A DNA stretch of 51,714 nt, taken from positions 1 through 51,714 of the forward strand of contig JAOBWI010000086.1 of assembly GCA_025463285.1 (NCBI GenBank), written 5' to 3'. The DNA is from Acidimicrobiaceae bacterium. GTDB lineage: Bacteria; Actinomycetota; Acidimicrobiia; Acidimicrobiales; RAAP-2. Positions 24,566 to 32,378 of this stretch are shown here, piece after piece. The stretch's first letter is position 1, and each line of letters begins with the position of its first letter. The position numbers were made by a program, and so were the translations under genes. A model generated the notes under the pieces. The model was given only the letters and a program-made list of their open reading frames with translations. It was not told the origin of the DNA and made no database searches.

Positions 24566-25732
24566 TCAGACGTCTAAACGTTCAACGAGAGTTGCGTTAG
24601 CCATCCCGCCGGCTTCGCACATGAGTTGGAGGCCGTAGCGACCGCCTCTTCGCTCTAACTCGTTCAGAAGGGTCGCCATGAGTTTCGTGCCTGAGCTGCC
24701 GAGAGGATGACCCAATGCGATGGCCCCGCCATTTGGGTTCACCTTCGACATATCTGCCCCGGTTTCGATCTGCCAGGCTAAGACAACAGGTGCGAACGCT
24801 TCGTTGATTTCAATTACGTCAATCTCGTCGAGCGTCAATCCTGATTTTGCGAGTATTTTTGCGGTCGCGGGGATTGGACCCTTCAACATTGTTACCGGGT
24901 CAGTGCCAGCTACCGCGAACGAGTGAAATCGCGCACGAGGCCGAAGCCCCAGTGCCGCCGATTTCTCGGCGCTCATAATGAGAACCGCTGACGCCCCATC
25001 ACAGATCTGAGATGAATTCCCAGCGGTAATTTTGCCGCCTTCCTTGAAGGCGGGTTTGAGAGCACCGAGCGTCTCGACCGTCGTCCCTGGGCGAATTCCC
25101 TCATCTTGAACGTGTAACTCAATGCCGCCACCGAGATCTACCGGCACTGGCACAATCTCACCGTCGAACTTGCCCTCTTTCGTCGCGAGCAAGGCTTTCT
25201 CTTGGCTGAGGGCACTGAAGGTGTCCAAATCAAATCGCGAAAGCCCATATTCGTCGGCAATAAGCTCCGCCCCGAGACCTTGATTCGGCAGTCCCGTCGT
25301 CGCGTATCGTGATATTTCCTCGGGGGGCCAAGGAACATCGACGCCTTCAAACGACGAACCCATCGGAACTCGCGTCATGGACTCCACTCCAGCAGCGATG
25401 ACCACGTCATATGCGCCCGACATCACGCCTTGCGCCGCAAAATGCATGGCTTGCTGGCTGGACCCGCACTGTCTATCGATGGTTATGCCAGGGACCGTCT
25501 CGGGCCAGTTCGCGGCAAGTACGGCGCTTCTCGCAATGTTCGCAGCTTGCTCGTTAACTTGGGTCACACAACCCAAAATCACGTCGTCGACCAAAGCGGG
25601 GTCCAGACCGTTTCTGTCCGCGAGGGCGTTCAGCACGAATGCCGCGAGGGATCCCGGATGCCAATCACGGAGCCTGCCGTTTCTCTTGCCACCGGCTGTA
25701 CGTACTGCGTCGACTATTACCGCTTCGTACAA
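24566..25732 (-). CDS. Acetyl-CoA acyltransferase (thiolase)
   Basis: A 388-aa thiolase. The nucleophile is Cys89 in IDRQCGSSQQAM, exactly the classical position. The His motif is INEAFAP, the second conserved block is GGAIALGHPLGSSGTK, and the C-terminal Cys is in LMCEAGGMANAT, where most thiolases have CIGGGQG. It cleaves 3-ketoacyl-CoA or condenses acetyl-CoA. The frame is open to 25828 but the TTG at 25732 has a GAAGGAG ribosome-binding site 5 bp upstream and restores family numbering. The altered CEAGGMANA motif is common in actinobacterial lipid/steroid thiolases. It follows the methyltransferase gene on the same strand. Confidence 0.9.
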   Translation of the reverse strand: MYEAVIVDAVRTAGGKRNGRLRDWHPGSLAAFVLNALADRNGLDPALVDDVILGCVTQVNEQAANIARSAVLAANWPETVPGITIDRQCGSSQQAMHFAAQGVMSGAYDVVIAAGVESMTRVPMGSSFEGVDVPWPPEEISRYATTGLPNQGLGAELIADEYGLSRFDLDTFSALSQEKALLATKEGKFDGEIVPVPVDLGGGIELHVQDEGIRPGTTVETLGALKPAFKEGGKITAGNSSQICDGASAVLIMSAEKSAALGLRPRARFHSFAVAGTDPVTMLKGPIPATAKILAKSGLTLDEIDVIEINEAFAPVVLAWQIETGADMSKVNPNGGAIALGHPLGSSGTKLMATLLNELERRGGRYGLQLMCEAGGMANATLVERLDV

Positions 25733-25849
25733 GGATGCTCCTTCGAACCGCAGATCAGTATAATTGGCCCGCGCAGTAGGTGTTACACGGTGACAAGTTC
25801 CACGTACGGCTGGCGAACCTACTGGCAACTCGGCCAGCGAGTTCAGCGT

Positions 25850-26410
25850 TCACGACGGAACTCGTTCATGGACCGACACCGCATAATTGGAAGTACGAGA
25901 GAACGGTGCCCGATCCCAGGTCGACCATCTGTGCGCGAGTGTCAGGTGGCAGGCTTCGCAAACTCGGTCGTACTCCTCCAGGGAGTAGCGCCCATCCAAC
26001 TGGAAGCCAGCGATCATCGCTCCGCCCTCGATCACATGGGCTGCGCACGACGTGACGAGTGCCGGTCGAGCGTCGATTGGGCAGAACAGCGGAACGTTCC
26101 CAGCCAACACCACGACGTCAAACAATTGGCCGAGCGCGACGGTGGAGAGGTCGGCGAGTACCCACGTCAGTTGCGGAGCCCGACCTCTTGCTTCTGCGAT
26201 CATCGACGAGTCTCTATCCACTCCCACGACTTCCACGCCATGACGAGCAAGTTCGATGGCGACTCGACCGGTGCCACAGCCGGCGTCGAGCACTGTTGCG
26301 GGGTTCAACCCGAGAACGAAAGTGGCCTCGCCGTGGACGTCAATCCCCTCCTCGGCTAGGGCGTCGAACTTGGCTTGATACGCCTTACCGTCAAAGTTGG
26401 CCACGTACAC
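25850..26410 (-). CDS. Class I SAM-dependent methyltransferase
   Basis: About 186 aa with the SAM-binding motif I VLDAGCGTGRVAIELA, acidic motif II VVGVDRDSSM and motif III FDVVVLAGNVPLF, then the usual Rossmann continuation ending SNYAVSVHERVPS. The frame continues to 26776, but the upstream part looks random. GTGs at 26410 and 26404 begin the FDGKAYQAKFDALAEEG N-terminus seen in this actinobacterial group; neither has a strong ribosome-binding site, so the start is uncertain. Substrate unknown. It sits 117 bp upstream of the thiolase and may share its transcript. Confidence 0.75.
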   Translation of the reverse strand: MYVANFDGKAYQAKFDALAEEGIDVHGEATFVLGLNPATVLDAGCGTGRVAIELARHGVEVVGVDRDSSMIAEARGRAPQLTWVLADLSTVALGQLFDVVVLAGNVPLFCPIDARPALVTSCAAHVIEGGAMIAGFQLDGRYSLEEYDRVCEACHLTLAHRWSTWDRAPFSRTSNYAVSVHERVPS

Positions 26411-26853
26411 CAGTAAAGCTGCTCGGCACGCTACTCGGGAGAGAGTCGACCAAATGTTGTCGATAACGGTCCTTCGGCAGCTTGGCGGACCGTGAACGGT
26501 ACGGCGGAGCCATACGATCACGGTTTGAAGTGACGATGGGATCCTCTCGCTGCCAAAGTTCGTTATTCGGCAACCTTGTCGAACGCGCAACCTACTCAAA
26601 AGACGTAGACGTCTCCTATCCGTACCACCGTCGGGCGTCCAATCCTGATGGTGAGGTACAAAGGGAATTGTGGGCAGTCCCGTGGCTCGCGTACCTATTA
26701 CGTCGTCATCGTTCGCGACCGGCCCGTGTTCGTTAAGGTCGTGGGAGAGATCCCCGCTTATGAGCCGTGCCCTCAATCACTTACGTGGTCGAGGGTGACA
26801 CCAAGCCCGGGCTTGACGACACCAAGTGTGGGTCGCCTACCAAAGGAGCCACC
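26411..26853. other. Non-coding gap at the right edge of the island
   Basis: About 440 bp between the divergent methyltransferase and the small Lys-rich gene. Open frames present on both strands have no recognisable content. DNA composition changes over this stretch from the A/T-richer island to the GC-rich flank. Confidence 0.4.
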
Positions 26854-26970
26854 ATGGCCGGTAAAATTCCCAACCAACACAACGTGAAGAAGGTTGGAAA
26901 GTCGCTGAAGGAAAAGCGAAACGAAAAGCACGCCAAGAAGGATTCAAAAAAGGGCCTCCTCCCCGAGTAA
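26854..26970 (+). CDS. Tiny Lys-rich basic protein, 38 aa
   Basis: ATG with an AAAGGAG ribosome-binding site 6 bp upstream. The protein (MAGKIPNQHNVKKVGKSL...) is very basic, with about a dozen Lys, and probably has an extended or helical form that could bind RNA or DNA. No known domain is seen. The clean start signal and the balanced N- and C-termini suggest a real gene. It lies 46 bp before the OmdA-like gene on the same strand. Confidence 0.6.
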   Translation: MAGKIPNQHNVKKVGKSLKEKRNEKHAKKDSKKGLLPE

Positions 26971-27016
26971 GGGTCAACCCAGCAAGCATTCTCGTAAATT
27001 CGGAGTCGGTGGCGTT

Positions 27017-27283
27017 ATGGCACATTCGCGAGTACCCGGCGGGGTAGTACACAAACTGCCCCGAGATCTGCGCGAGGCGTTGATCGCCAATGGGGTGGCA
27101 CTGGAGCGGTGGAACGACATCACGGCGCTCGCGCGTAACGAGTTCATCTGTTGGGTGCTAGACGCCAAGCAGCAGATCACCAGAGAACGGCGAATCCGTC
27201 GAACCCAAGAGGAGTTGGAGGAAGGCAAGCGTCGGCCCTGTTGTTGGCCCGGGTGTACGCACCGGCAACGAACCGGTAGCTGA
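27017..27283 (+). CDS. YdeI/OmdA family protein (bacteriocin-protection-like)
   Basis: An 88-aa protein matching the short form of the YdeI/OmpD-associated (OmdA) family: HKLPRDLREALIANGVALERW, then ALARNEFICWVLDAKQQITRERRIRRTQEELEEGKR. It ends in RRPCCWPGCTHR, a Cys-rich tail I associate with actinobacterial members. The family is linked to peptide/bacteriocin resistance in a few bacteria, but its biochemical role is unclear. A strong hairpin terminator begins 5 bp after the stop. Confidence 0.8.
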   Translation: MAHSRVPGGVVHKLPRDLREALIANGVALERWNDITALARNEFICWVLDAKQQITRERRIRRTQEELEEGKRRPCCWPGCTHRQRTGS

Positions 27284-27287
27284 AGAA

Positions 27288-27321
27288 GCGGCGACCAATG
27301 ACCGGAGTCATTAGTCGCCGC
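27288..27321. terminator. Strong bidirectional hairpin terminator
   Basis: Outer stem GCGGCGAC (27288-27295) with GTCGCCGC (27314-27321), inner stem AATGAC (27297-27302) with GTCATT (27307-27312), loop CGGA, and one C-A mismatch between the stems. It sits between convergent genes, 5 bp after the OmdA-like stop and 22 bp from the secreted-protein stop. No long T-run is present. Confidence 0.8.
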
Positions 27322-27342
27322 CTCGCTAGTTGGAGTACTTCT

Positions 27343-28065
27343 CTACGAACCCGTGTAGCCACCTGACGCCAGGCCGATGACGGCGGCGTCATAGTTCGCG
27401 TAGGCGAGCGCAATGTTCGCACTGAGAATCTGGTGGTTCGCGTTCACGAAGACGTTGGTGTCGTGCGGCCAGTCAGTCGGCATCTGGACTAACACCTTCG
27501 CTTGAATATTGACGATCCTGCTCGACCAGTTCGAGATGCGTGCGACGTAGTTGTTGTAGTGATTCAGCGCGTTCTGGTAACCCGCCATGCCGACGAGGGA
27601 CGTCACTTCTGTCTGGAGGGTCGCTTCGTTACCTTGGTCCGTCGTCAACTGATTCACGACTAGTGAGGCTTCGATCATCTCGAAGACCTGCGGCGACATA
27701 ACGGCGTACACGCGGTTGTCCTTGTACATCGCGGCGCGGTCGGCGTCGAGCTCCGCAAACGTGGTGTCGGTAGGAACCTTGGCCACGAGGGTATTAATGC
27801 TCGCCGCTTCGGTGGAGAGACGTGCCTGAAGTATCAATGACGTGCTCGCACTGAGCGAGGTCGCTCCGTTCACATCGGCCGTGAGGTGGGCTAGTCGCGT
27901 GACCCGCGCGGCGAGTTGGGTTTCTAGGGCCTGTTGCGCCGCCACGAAGCTCGCGCTGGGCGCCGTCGTCGTGGTGGAACCCGCGGACGCTGCGGCGGTA
28001 ATCCCGAATCCCATGGCGGCGACCAGTGCAATCACCGTCACTGATCTGATAGCTAACTGTTTCAT
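27343..28065 (-). CDS. Secreted helical protein of unknown function
   Basis: A 240-aa protein with a clear signal peptide (KQLAIRSV, hydrophobic core, cleavage near ASAGS at about 29). After a Thr-rich linker, the mature part is Ala/Leu-rich and probably all-helical. It has no cysteine and no known motif; helical segments such as AAQQALETQLAARVTRLAHL suggest a coiled-coil bundle. AAGGGAG ribosome-binding site before the ATG. It is divergent from the ice-binding-like gene across a 319-bp region with phased TGTGA repeats, so the two surface proteins may be co-regulated. Confidence 0.75.
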   Translation of the reverse strand: MKQLAIRSVTVIALVAAMGFGITAAASAGSTTTTAPSASFVAAQQALETQLAARVTRLAHLTADVNGATSLSASTSLILQARLSTEAASINTLVAKVPTDTTFAELDADRAAMYKDNRVYAVMSPQVFEMIEASLVVNQLTTDQGNEATLQTEVTSLVGMAGYQNALNHYNNYVARISNWSSRIVNIQAKVLVQMPTDWPHDTNVFVNANHQILSANIALAYANYDAAVIGLASGGYTGS

Positions 28066-28384
28066 TTGGCTCTCCCTTCAAAAGAACAGACCTCACAGTA
28101 CGAAGCGGGATTGTGAGAGTCATGTGAGGGGGCTGTTGGATTGTTGAGAGATCTTTCCCAACCGATGACAAGACGGCGCCGCGTTCGCTCATACTCGCCT
28201 GTGAAAGAAGTGTGAGTTGGTTTAATGATTGATGTGAGCAAGCTCTGCGTTCGATGTGAATACGCGCTCTATCATTTTTTGTTTTTCATTTGACCGAATT
28301 CAATCTGAACGTTCGTCATCATTGCCCTGATGTGGCGCTCCCTCGTATCCACCTGGGGCGTTTATTCCAAGCGGAGGTTCGACC
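28066..28384. other. Divergent intergenic region
   Basis: 319 bp holding the promoters of two secreted-protein genes and the phased TGTGA array. An A/T-rich stretch (about 28270-28300, including TTTTTTG) marks the likely promoter of the rightward gene. A GGAGG lies just before its ATG. No open frame is credible here. Confidence 0.6.
28112..28259. promoter_or_regulatory. Six TGTGA half-sites in one 11-bp phase
   Basis: TGTGA occurs at 28112, 28123, 28200, 28211, 28233 and 28255 on the plus strand. The distances are 11, 77, 11, 22 and 22 bp, all multiples of 11. The first pair lies close upstream of the leftward secreted-protein gene, the other four upstream of the rightward DUF3494 gene. Direct repeats with 11-bp period are the known binding pattern of OmpR/PhoB-family regulators; the complement TCACA-N6-TCACA matches the core of the mycobacterial PhoP box. 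Which regulator binds is unknown. Confidence 0.6.
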
Positions 28385-30031
28385 ATGATGAAGACGGCTC
28401 ACTTACATAGGAATCGCGCAGTGCTTTCGAGGTCACGCAACACCACGAGCGTTCATCGAATTGCCGCTCGCTCGATCGTAGCGGCCGTTCTCGGCGCCGC
28501 CATGCTCGTGGCCTTTGCCGGCGCGGACGCGTATGCGGCCGGTTTCGTTCCCTCGCTCGGCGCGGCGTCGCCCTATGCGGTGTTGGCGGCTCTGCCCGGA
28601 ACGGGTGATGGTCTCTCGACCATAACCGGCGACCTCGGTCTCGCGGCCAGTTCCTCGACGTCCTCGGGTGCTTCCGCCTCGTCGGGACTCGCGGGAACCG
28701 AGCTGTTGTCGGGAGCGGGGAGCCTAACGGGTTCACTCCTCGGGGGCGTGAGCGGGGTAGCCAACGTGGGTAACGTCGCCGCCTCGAGCGCGGAAGGCGC
28801 GGCGAGCGCCGCGTATCGCGCAGCCGCGGGCGAAACCCCGACGCGCGTGATCGCGGGCACGCAGTTCAGCAACGTCACCTTGACGCCGGGCGTGTACGCC
28901 CTCGCCGGACCACTGGTGCTCGCCGGACGAGTAATACTTGACGCTCACGGCAACGCCAACCCCGACTTCGTCTTTCAAGTGCCGTCAGACCTGCGCTCCG
29001 CGACCGGTGCCCAGGTGATTCTCGGCGCGGGAGTTCGACCGAGCGACGTCCTGTGGCAGGTCGGGGGCGCGACCGCCCTCGCCCCAAACTCGTCCTTTGT
29101 CGGGACCATCCTCTCGAACGGCGCGATCTCGCTCGGCGCGGGAGTGAAGCTCGCCGGACGAGCTATCTCACTGGCTGGTCCGGTCAACCTGGATCGTGAC
29201 GTCATCGCCCTCCCGCTCGTGAGCGCGGCCGCGGGGGTAGCCGCGCCGGCGCTGTCGGCGCCGACGAGTGTCGTACCGCCATCGACGGGAAGTGGTGCTA
29301 TCCCTCGCGTGGCCGCGTCGGTGCCCTCCGTCTCGATTGATGCCGGGCTTTCACTGCCAGTGCTGCTACGCCTCTTGAGCGTTCCCGCAGTGAGCGTGCC
29401 GACTGCGACCACCGGTGGATCGTCGTTGTCCGGTACAAGATCGCTAACGGGTCTTGGTGCGGGCGCGCCCGTGGCGCTTCCGTTTATTCCTTTGGGAGAC
29501 ATTGGAGTTCCGGAACTGGCGGTACCTACGTTGCCCTCGACGGGCATCACCCCGCCGAGGGCCACCACACCGACGTCGAGCGCTTCAGGGTCTACTTCGG
29601 GAACGCCCTCGACGGGCTTGTCACTTCCCTTGAGCGGTCTATCGCTGCCGGCGCTGACGTCGCCCTCGGACTCGAGCGCGTCGTTGCCGATAGGTGGGTT
29701 ACCTCTTCCCTCACTATTCGTGCCGTCACTGACGACGCCCAGTCTGTCGATTCCTCACCTGGCCGCACCTTCGACATCGAGCGCAATGGGTTCGATCGCG
29801 CGTGGCCGTGTGACGGAGAGCGCTCCCACGCACGCGTCATTAGGTTCGCACGCGAAGTCATCGACGCCCCCCGTCGCCAGCGGATCTCCCATTCCTTCGG
29901 GCGCGCCGCAGACGGGATTTGGTGCATTGTCCGGTTCTGCGTCGCGCGTGCTCCTCGCACTTCTCGCGCTGCTGATCGCGGTGGGCGCCGGTACGTTCGC
30001 CGTTCGTTCTCGCCGTTATCAGCGTGGCTGA
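28385..30031 (+). CDS. Ice-binding-like (DUF3494) surface protein with sortase-type tail
   Basis: A 548-aa exported protein. A long signal peptide (to about residue 52, ending ADAYAAG) precedes a DUF3494 domain (about 55-270), seen in FVPSLGAASPYAVLAALPG, TITGDLGL, LTPGVYALAGPLVL, DFVFQVPSDL, VLWQVGGATALAPNSSFVG and AISLGAGVKLAGRAIS. This beta-solenoid family includes bacterial ice-binding proteins/adhesins. A Ser/Pro/Leu-rich stalk (270-500) follows, then PQTG at 508-511, a hydrophobic helix and RSRRYQRG, the layout of a cell-wall sorting signal with PQTG replacing LPxTG. GGAGG before the ATG. It overlaps the sortase gene by 8 bp. Confidence 0.85.
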   Translation: MMKTAHLHRNRAVLSRSRNTTSVHRIAARSIVAAVLGAAMLVAFAGADAYAAGFVPSLGAASPYAVLAALPGTGDGLSTITGDLGLAASSSTSSGASASSGLAGTELLSGAGSLTGSLLGGVSGVANVGNVAASSAEGAASAAYRAAAGETPTRVIAGTQFSNVTLTPGVYALAGPLVLAGRVILDAHGNANPDFVFQVPSDLRSATGAQVILGAGVRPSDVLWQVGGATALAPNSSFVGTILSNGAISLGAGVKLAGRAISLAGPVNLDRDVIALPLVSAAAGVAAPALSAPTSVVPPSTGSGAIPRVAASVPSVSIDAGLSLPVLLRLLSVPAVSVPTATTGGSSLSGTRSLTGLGAGAPVALPFIPLGDIGVPELAVPTLPSTGITPPRATTPTSSASGSTSGTPSTGLSLPLSGLSLPALTSPSDSSASLPIGGLPLPSLFVPSLTTPSLSIPHLAAPSTSSAMGSIARGRVTESAPTHASLGSHAKSSTPPVASGSPIPSGAPQTGFGALSGSASRVLLALLALLIAVGAGTFAVRSRRYQRG

Positions 30032-30701
30032 GGCGCTCGCTCTCAGGAGGGTCCGACACCGCGCTGCGCTGACCCCGTTCCTGTGGGGGAGCGTGGCCGC
30101 CCTCGCACTAGCCACGGGGGCGTGGGTGACGTTCGACACGTCGACCACGACGCTCCCCGCGGTGGCCGTCTTATCGGTCGCGCCGACGCCATCGAAAGCA
30201 CCGTCGCCGCGGTTTCCAGATATTCCGAAGTCTCGTCCCATCGCTCTCTCGATTCCCTCGCTGGGCGTGACCACGAGCGTGGGCGTTCTTGGTCTACAGG
30301 CCGATGGTCAGGTTCAGGTTCCCACCACGTCGCGCGTGGTGGGCTGGTATCGCTACGGGGTGACGCCCGGGCAGGTGGGATCGGCGGTCATTCTGGGACA
30401 CGTCGACTCGTATCAGGGACCCGGAGAGTTCTTCAATCTCAAATCGTTGAAGGCGGGCCAGTATCTCAAGCTCACCCTGGCCGATGGGACTCAGGCCCGC
30501 TTCGTCGTCACCGAAGTCGTTCAGTACTTGAAGACGGCCTTTCCCGACCGTTCTGTGTACGGCGCCCACGGAGCGAGTCGCTCACTGCAGCTGGTGACGT
30601 GCGGGGGAGCGTTCGACCAGGCCACCGGTCACTACCTGTCTAACGTCGTGGTCTACAGCCACCTGGTTGGCGTCACTGTCTCTCATCGCGCCACGGCGTA
30701 A
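30024..30701 (+). CDS. Class F sortase
   Basis: A 225-aa membrane-anchored transpeptidase: basic N-tail, one TM (about 17-37), Pro/Ser linker, sortase barrel. The catalytic pair is His126 in VILGHVDSYQGPG and Cys193 in LQLVTCGGAFD; GPGEFFNLKSLKAGQ is typical of class F. The third residue, usually Arg just before the NVVVYS strand, is not where I expect it (HYLSNVVV), so R186 or another Arg may serve. GTG start, 8 bp inside the DUF3494 gene, so the enzyme is translated with its probable substrate. It should join the PQTG motif of that protein to the cell wall. Confidence 0.85.
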   Translation: MAEALALRRVRHRAALTPFLWGSVAALALATGAWVTFDTSTTTLPAVAVLSVAPTPSKAPSPRFPDIPKSRPIALSIPSLGVTTSVGVLGLQADGQVQVPTTSRVVGWYRYGVTPGQVGSAVILGHVDSYQGPGEFFNLKSLKAGQYLKLTLADGTQARFVVTEVVQYLKTAFPDRSVYGAHGASRSLQLVTCGGAFDQATGHYLSNVVVYSHLVGVTVSHRATA

Positions 30702-30740
30702 GGGGCGCCTCGCGTCAGGGTGACGTCGCCGGGGTTGAGC

Positions 30741-30989
30741 TTAGGAAGTAGCGGAGGAGCGGACCTCCACCTCGGCGTCCGCCGGGACTGGCCGTTTGTA
30801 CCAGCGCTCGGGCGTGTCCTCAATGAACGCGAGCATGTTGGGCCGGCCGAGAAAGGACGTCTCGATACGTGACACGGTGACGACGTCCCCGGTTGAAGTG
30901 CGAACCACGCTTCCGACCTTCACCTGGTTGGCTGGCACCGTGTTCCATGATTCGGGCGACGTAGATGACGTATTACTAGAAAGTGACAT
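30741..30989 (-). CDS. Small hypothetical protein, 82 aa
   Basis: A soluble protein with an N-terminal Ser/Thr-rich tail and a compact beta-rich core (VPANQVKVGSVVRTSTGDVV and VSRIETSFLGRPNMLAFIED) that looks SH3-barrel-like; ends in a charged tail. No known family recognised. An AAGG ribosome-binding site lies 7 bp before the ATG and the reading frame uses native codons. The upstream stretch shared with the PLP-enzyme gene holds a TTGTGAGAGT sequence also present at 28111. Confidence 0.65.
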   Translation of the reverse strand: MSLSSNTSSTSPESWNTVPANQVKVGSVVRTSTGDVVTVSRIETSFLGRPNMLAFIEDTPERWYKRPVPADAEVEVRSSATS

Positions 30990-31103
30990 GGGGACCTTCT
31001 TTGCTGGGTGACGAGGAGCATAGTGTTGGTGCGAAAAAAACTTGTGAGAGTATTCGGCCGTGAGTTTACGCGCGGTGAAAGTATCGAACGAAAGTGAGAG
31101 TCA

Positions 31104-32288
31104 GTGACGGAGGGCCAGGATCACGACCTTCCGGCCACGTCGCTCCTGCACGGCGACGCCCGCTCTCGCGACGGGGCGGTCGTTCCTCCAATCGTCCAGG
31201 CTGCTACGTTCGCCGCCGACACGGGGCAGGAGTTCCTGGACGTCGCCACGAAGAGTTTCTCCGACAACTTTTACGTCCGCTACGGCAATCCCAACCAGAC
31301 TCAAGTCGCCGATGTGGTGGCCACCCTCGAAGGCGCGGAGCGGGCGATCGTTACCGCCAGCGGCATGGGGGCCGTCTCCACGCTCGCCCTGACCCTCTTA
31401 AGTGCGGGAGATCACGTGGTGCTCCAACGTTCGCTCTATCCGGGGACGACCACCCTCACGACGGACCTGCTCGCGCGCTTCGGCGTCAGCGCCGACGTGG
31501 TCAGTCAGAGTTCGCTTGACGAACTCGAATCTCTCCTGCGTCCCTCGACTCGGTTGGTCTTCGTGGAAACGCCCAGCAACCCGCTTCTCGGCATCACCGA
31601 CCTCCGTCGCTTCGCCGAAGTGGCCCACAACGCCGGGGCCTTACTGATTGCCGACAACACCGTGGCCACTCCCCTCAACCAGCGCCCGCTGGCTCTCGGC
31701 GCCGACGTGGTGTGGCACAGCGCCACCAAGTACTTGGCCGGTCACTCGGACGTCTCGGCGGGAATTATCGCGGGCTCTGAGGAACTTATGGAGCGGGTGT
31801 GGCGAACGCATCTCACGGTGGGCTCCGTACTGGGCCCCTTTGACGCCTGGCTGCTGCTGCGCGGTCTTCGCACGCTCGACGTACGAATGGAGCGCCATAA
31901 CGAGAACGGACTCGCCGTGGCTCGCTATCTCGATGACCACCCCGAGGTGGAGTCTGTCTACTACCCGGGTTTGACCTCGCAGCCTCAACACGAGCTCGCC
32001 GCGAGTCAAATGTCGGGCTTCTGTGGTCTGATTTCCTTCGTCCCCAGCGGAGGTGCTGGACGTGTCGACAGTTTGCTCGACGCGCTGCGTCTGACGACTC
32101 GGGCAGCCAGTCTCGGGTCCGTACACTCCTTGGCCAACCGGCCGGCTGCAATGTGGAGCGCACGGCGCCGCGACCAGGTGGCCGACGATGTCGACGAAGC
32201 ATTGATTCGCCTGTCGGTGGGCATTGAAGCCAAAGAGGATCTGATAAAGGACTTCGATCAGGCCCTCAAGGCCACGTCACCTACGTAA
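31104..32288 (+). CDS. Cys/Met-metabolism PLP enzyme (cystathionine gamma-synthase/lyase type)
   Basis: A 394-aa fold-type I PLP enzyme. Lys209 in HSATKYLAGHSDV forms the internal aldimine. ASGMGAVSTL near residue 90 is the phosphate-binding block, and FVETPSNPL and IADNTVATPLNQRP hold the PLP-stacking and Asp residues. The family covers cystathionine gamma-synthase, cystathionine lyases and methionine gamma-lyase; residues that separate these are not clear by eye, so specificity is open. GTG start at 31104. No other methionine or cysteine gene is adjacent. Confidence 0.9.
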   Translation: MTEGQDHDLPATSLLHGDARSRDGAVVPPIVQAATFAADTGQEFLDVATKSFSDNFYVRYGNPNQTQVADVVATLEGAERAIVTASGMGAVSTLALTLLSAGDHVVLQRSLYPGTTTLTTDLLARFGVSADVVSQSSLDELESLLRPSTRLVFVETPSNPLLGITDLRRFAEVAHNAGALLIADNTVATPLNQRPLALGADVVWHSATKYLAGHSDVSAGIIAGSEELMERVWRTHLTVGSVLGPFDAWLLLRGLRTLDVRMERHNENGLAVARYLDDHPEVESVYYPGLTSQPQHELAASQMSGFCGLISFVPSGGAGRVDSLLDALRLTTRAASLGSVHSLANRPAAMWSARRRDQVADDVDEALIRLSVGIEAKEDLIKDFDQALKATSPT

Positions 32289-32378
32289 CCCCGCGGCGGG
32301 CTGCATGACCCCGTGCCGGGCGATACCCGGCGCGATCGACACCCTTCACGGAGCGGAGTGAGTGACTACAGTCGGCGG

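Larger units (their letters stand above)
15171..26853. other. Probable genomic island with catabolic mosaic
   Basis: Starting at tRNA-Arg(ACG) and preceded by a transposase-like remnant, this stretch differs from its flanks. Its DNA is visibly richer in A/T. Genes are spaced by gaps of 170-460 bp instead of overlapping, orientation is mixed, and the content is accessory degradation enzymes. From about 26854 the high-GC dense style returns. I see no integrase gene and no second copy of the tRNA 3' end at the right edge; the only other copy is the tRNA at 32603. Island status is therefore inferred from composition, gene density and tRNA edge. Confidence 0.5.

Noticed and set aside
25430..26359. 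A 309-codon open frame on the plus strand over the thiolase and methyltransferase genes
   Set aside because: The opposite strand encodes both enzymes with clear motifs; the translated frame is low in order and lacks any domain.
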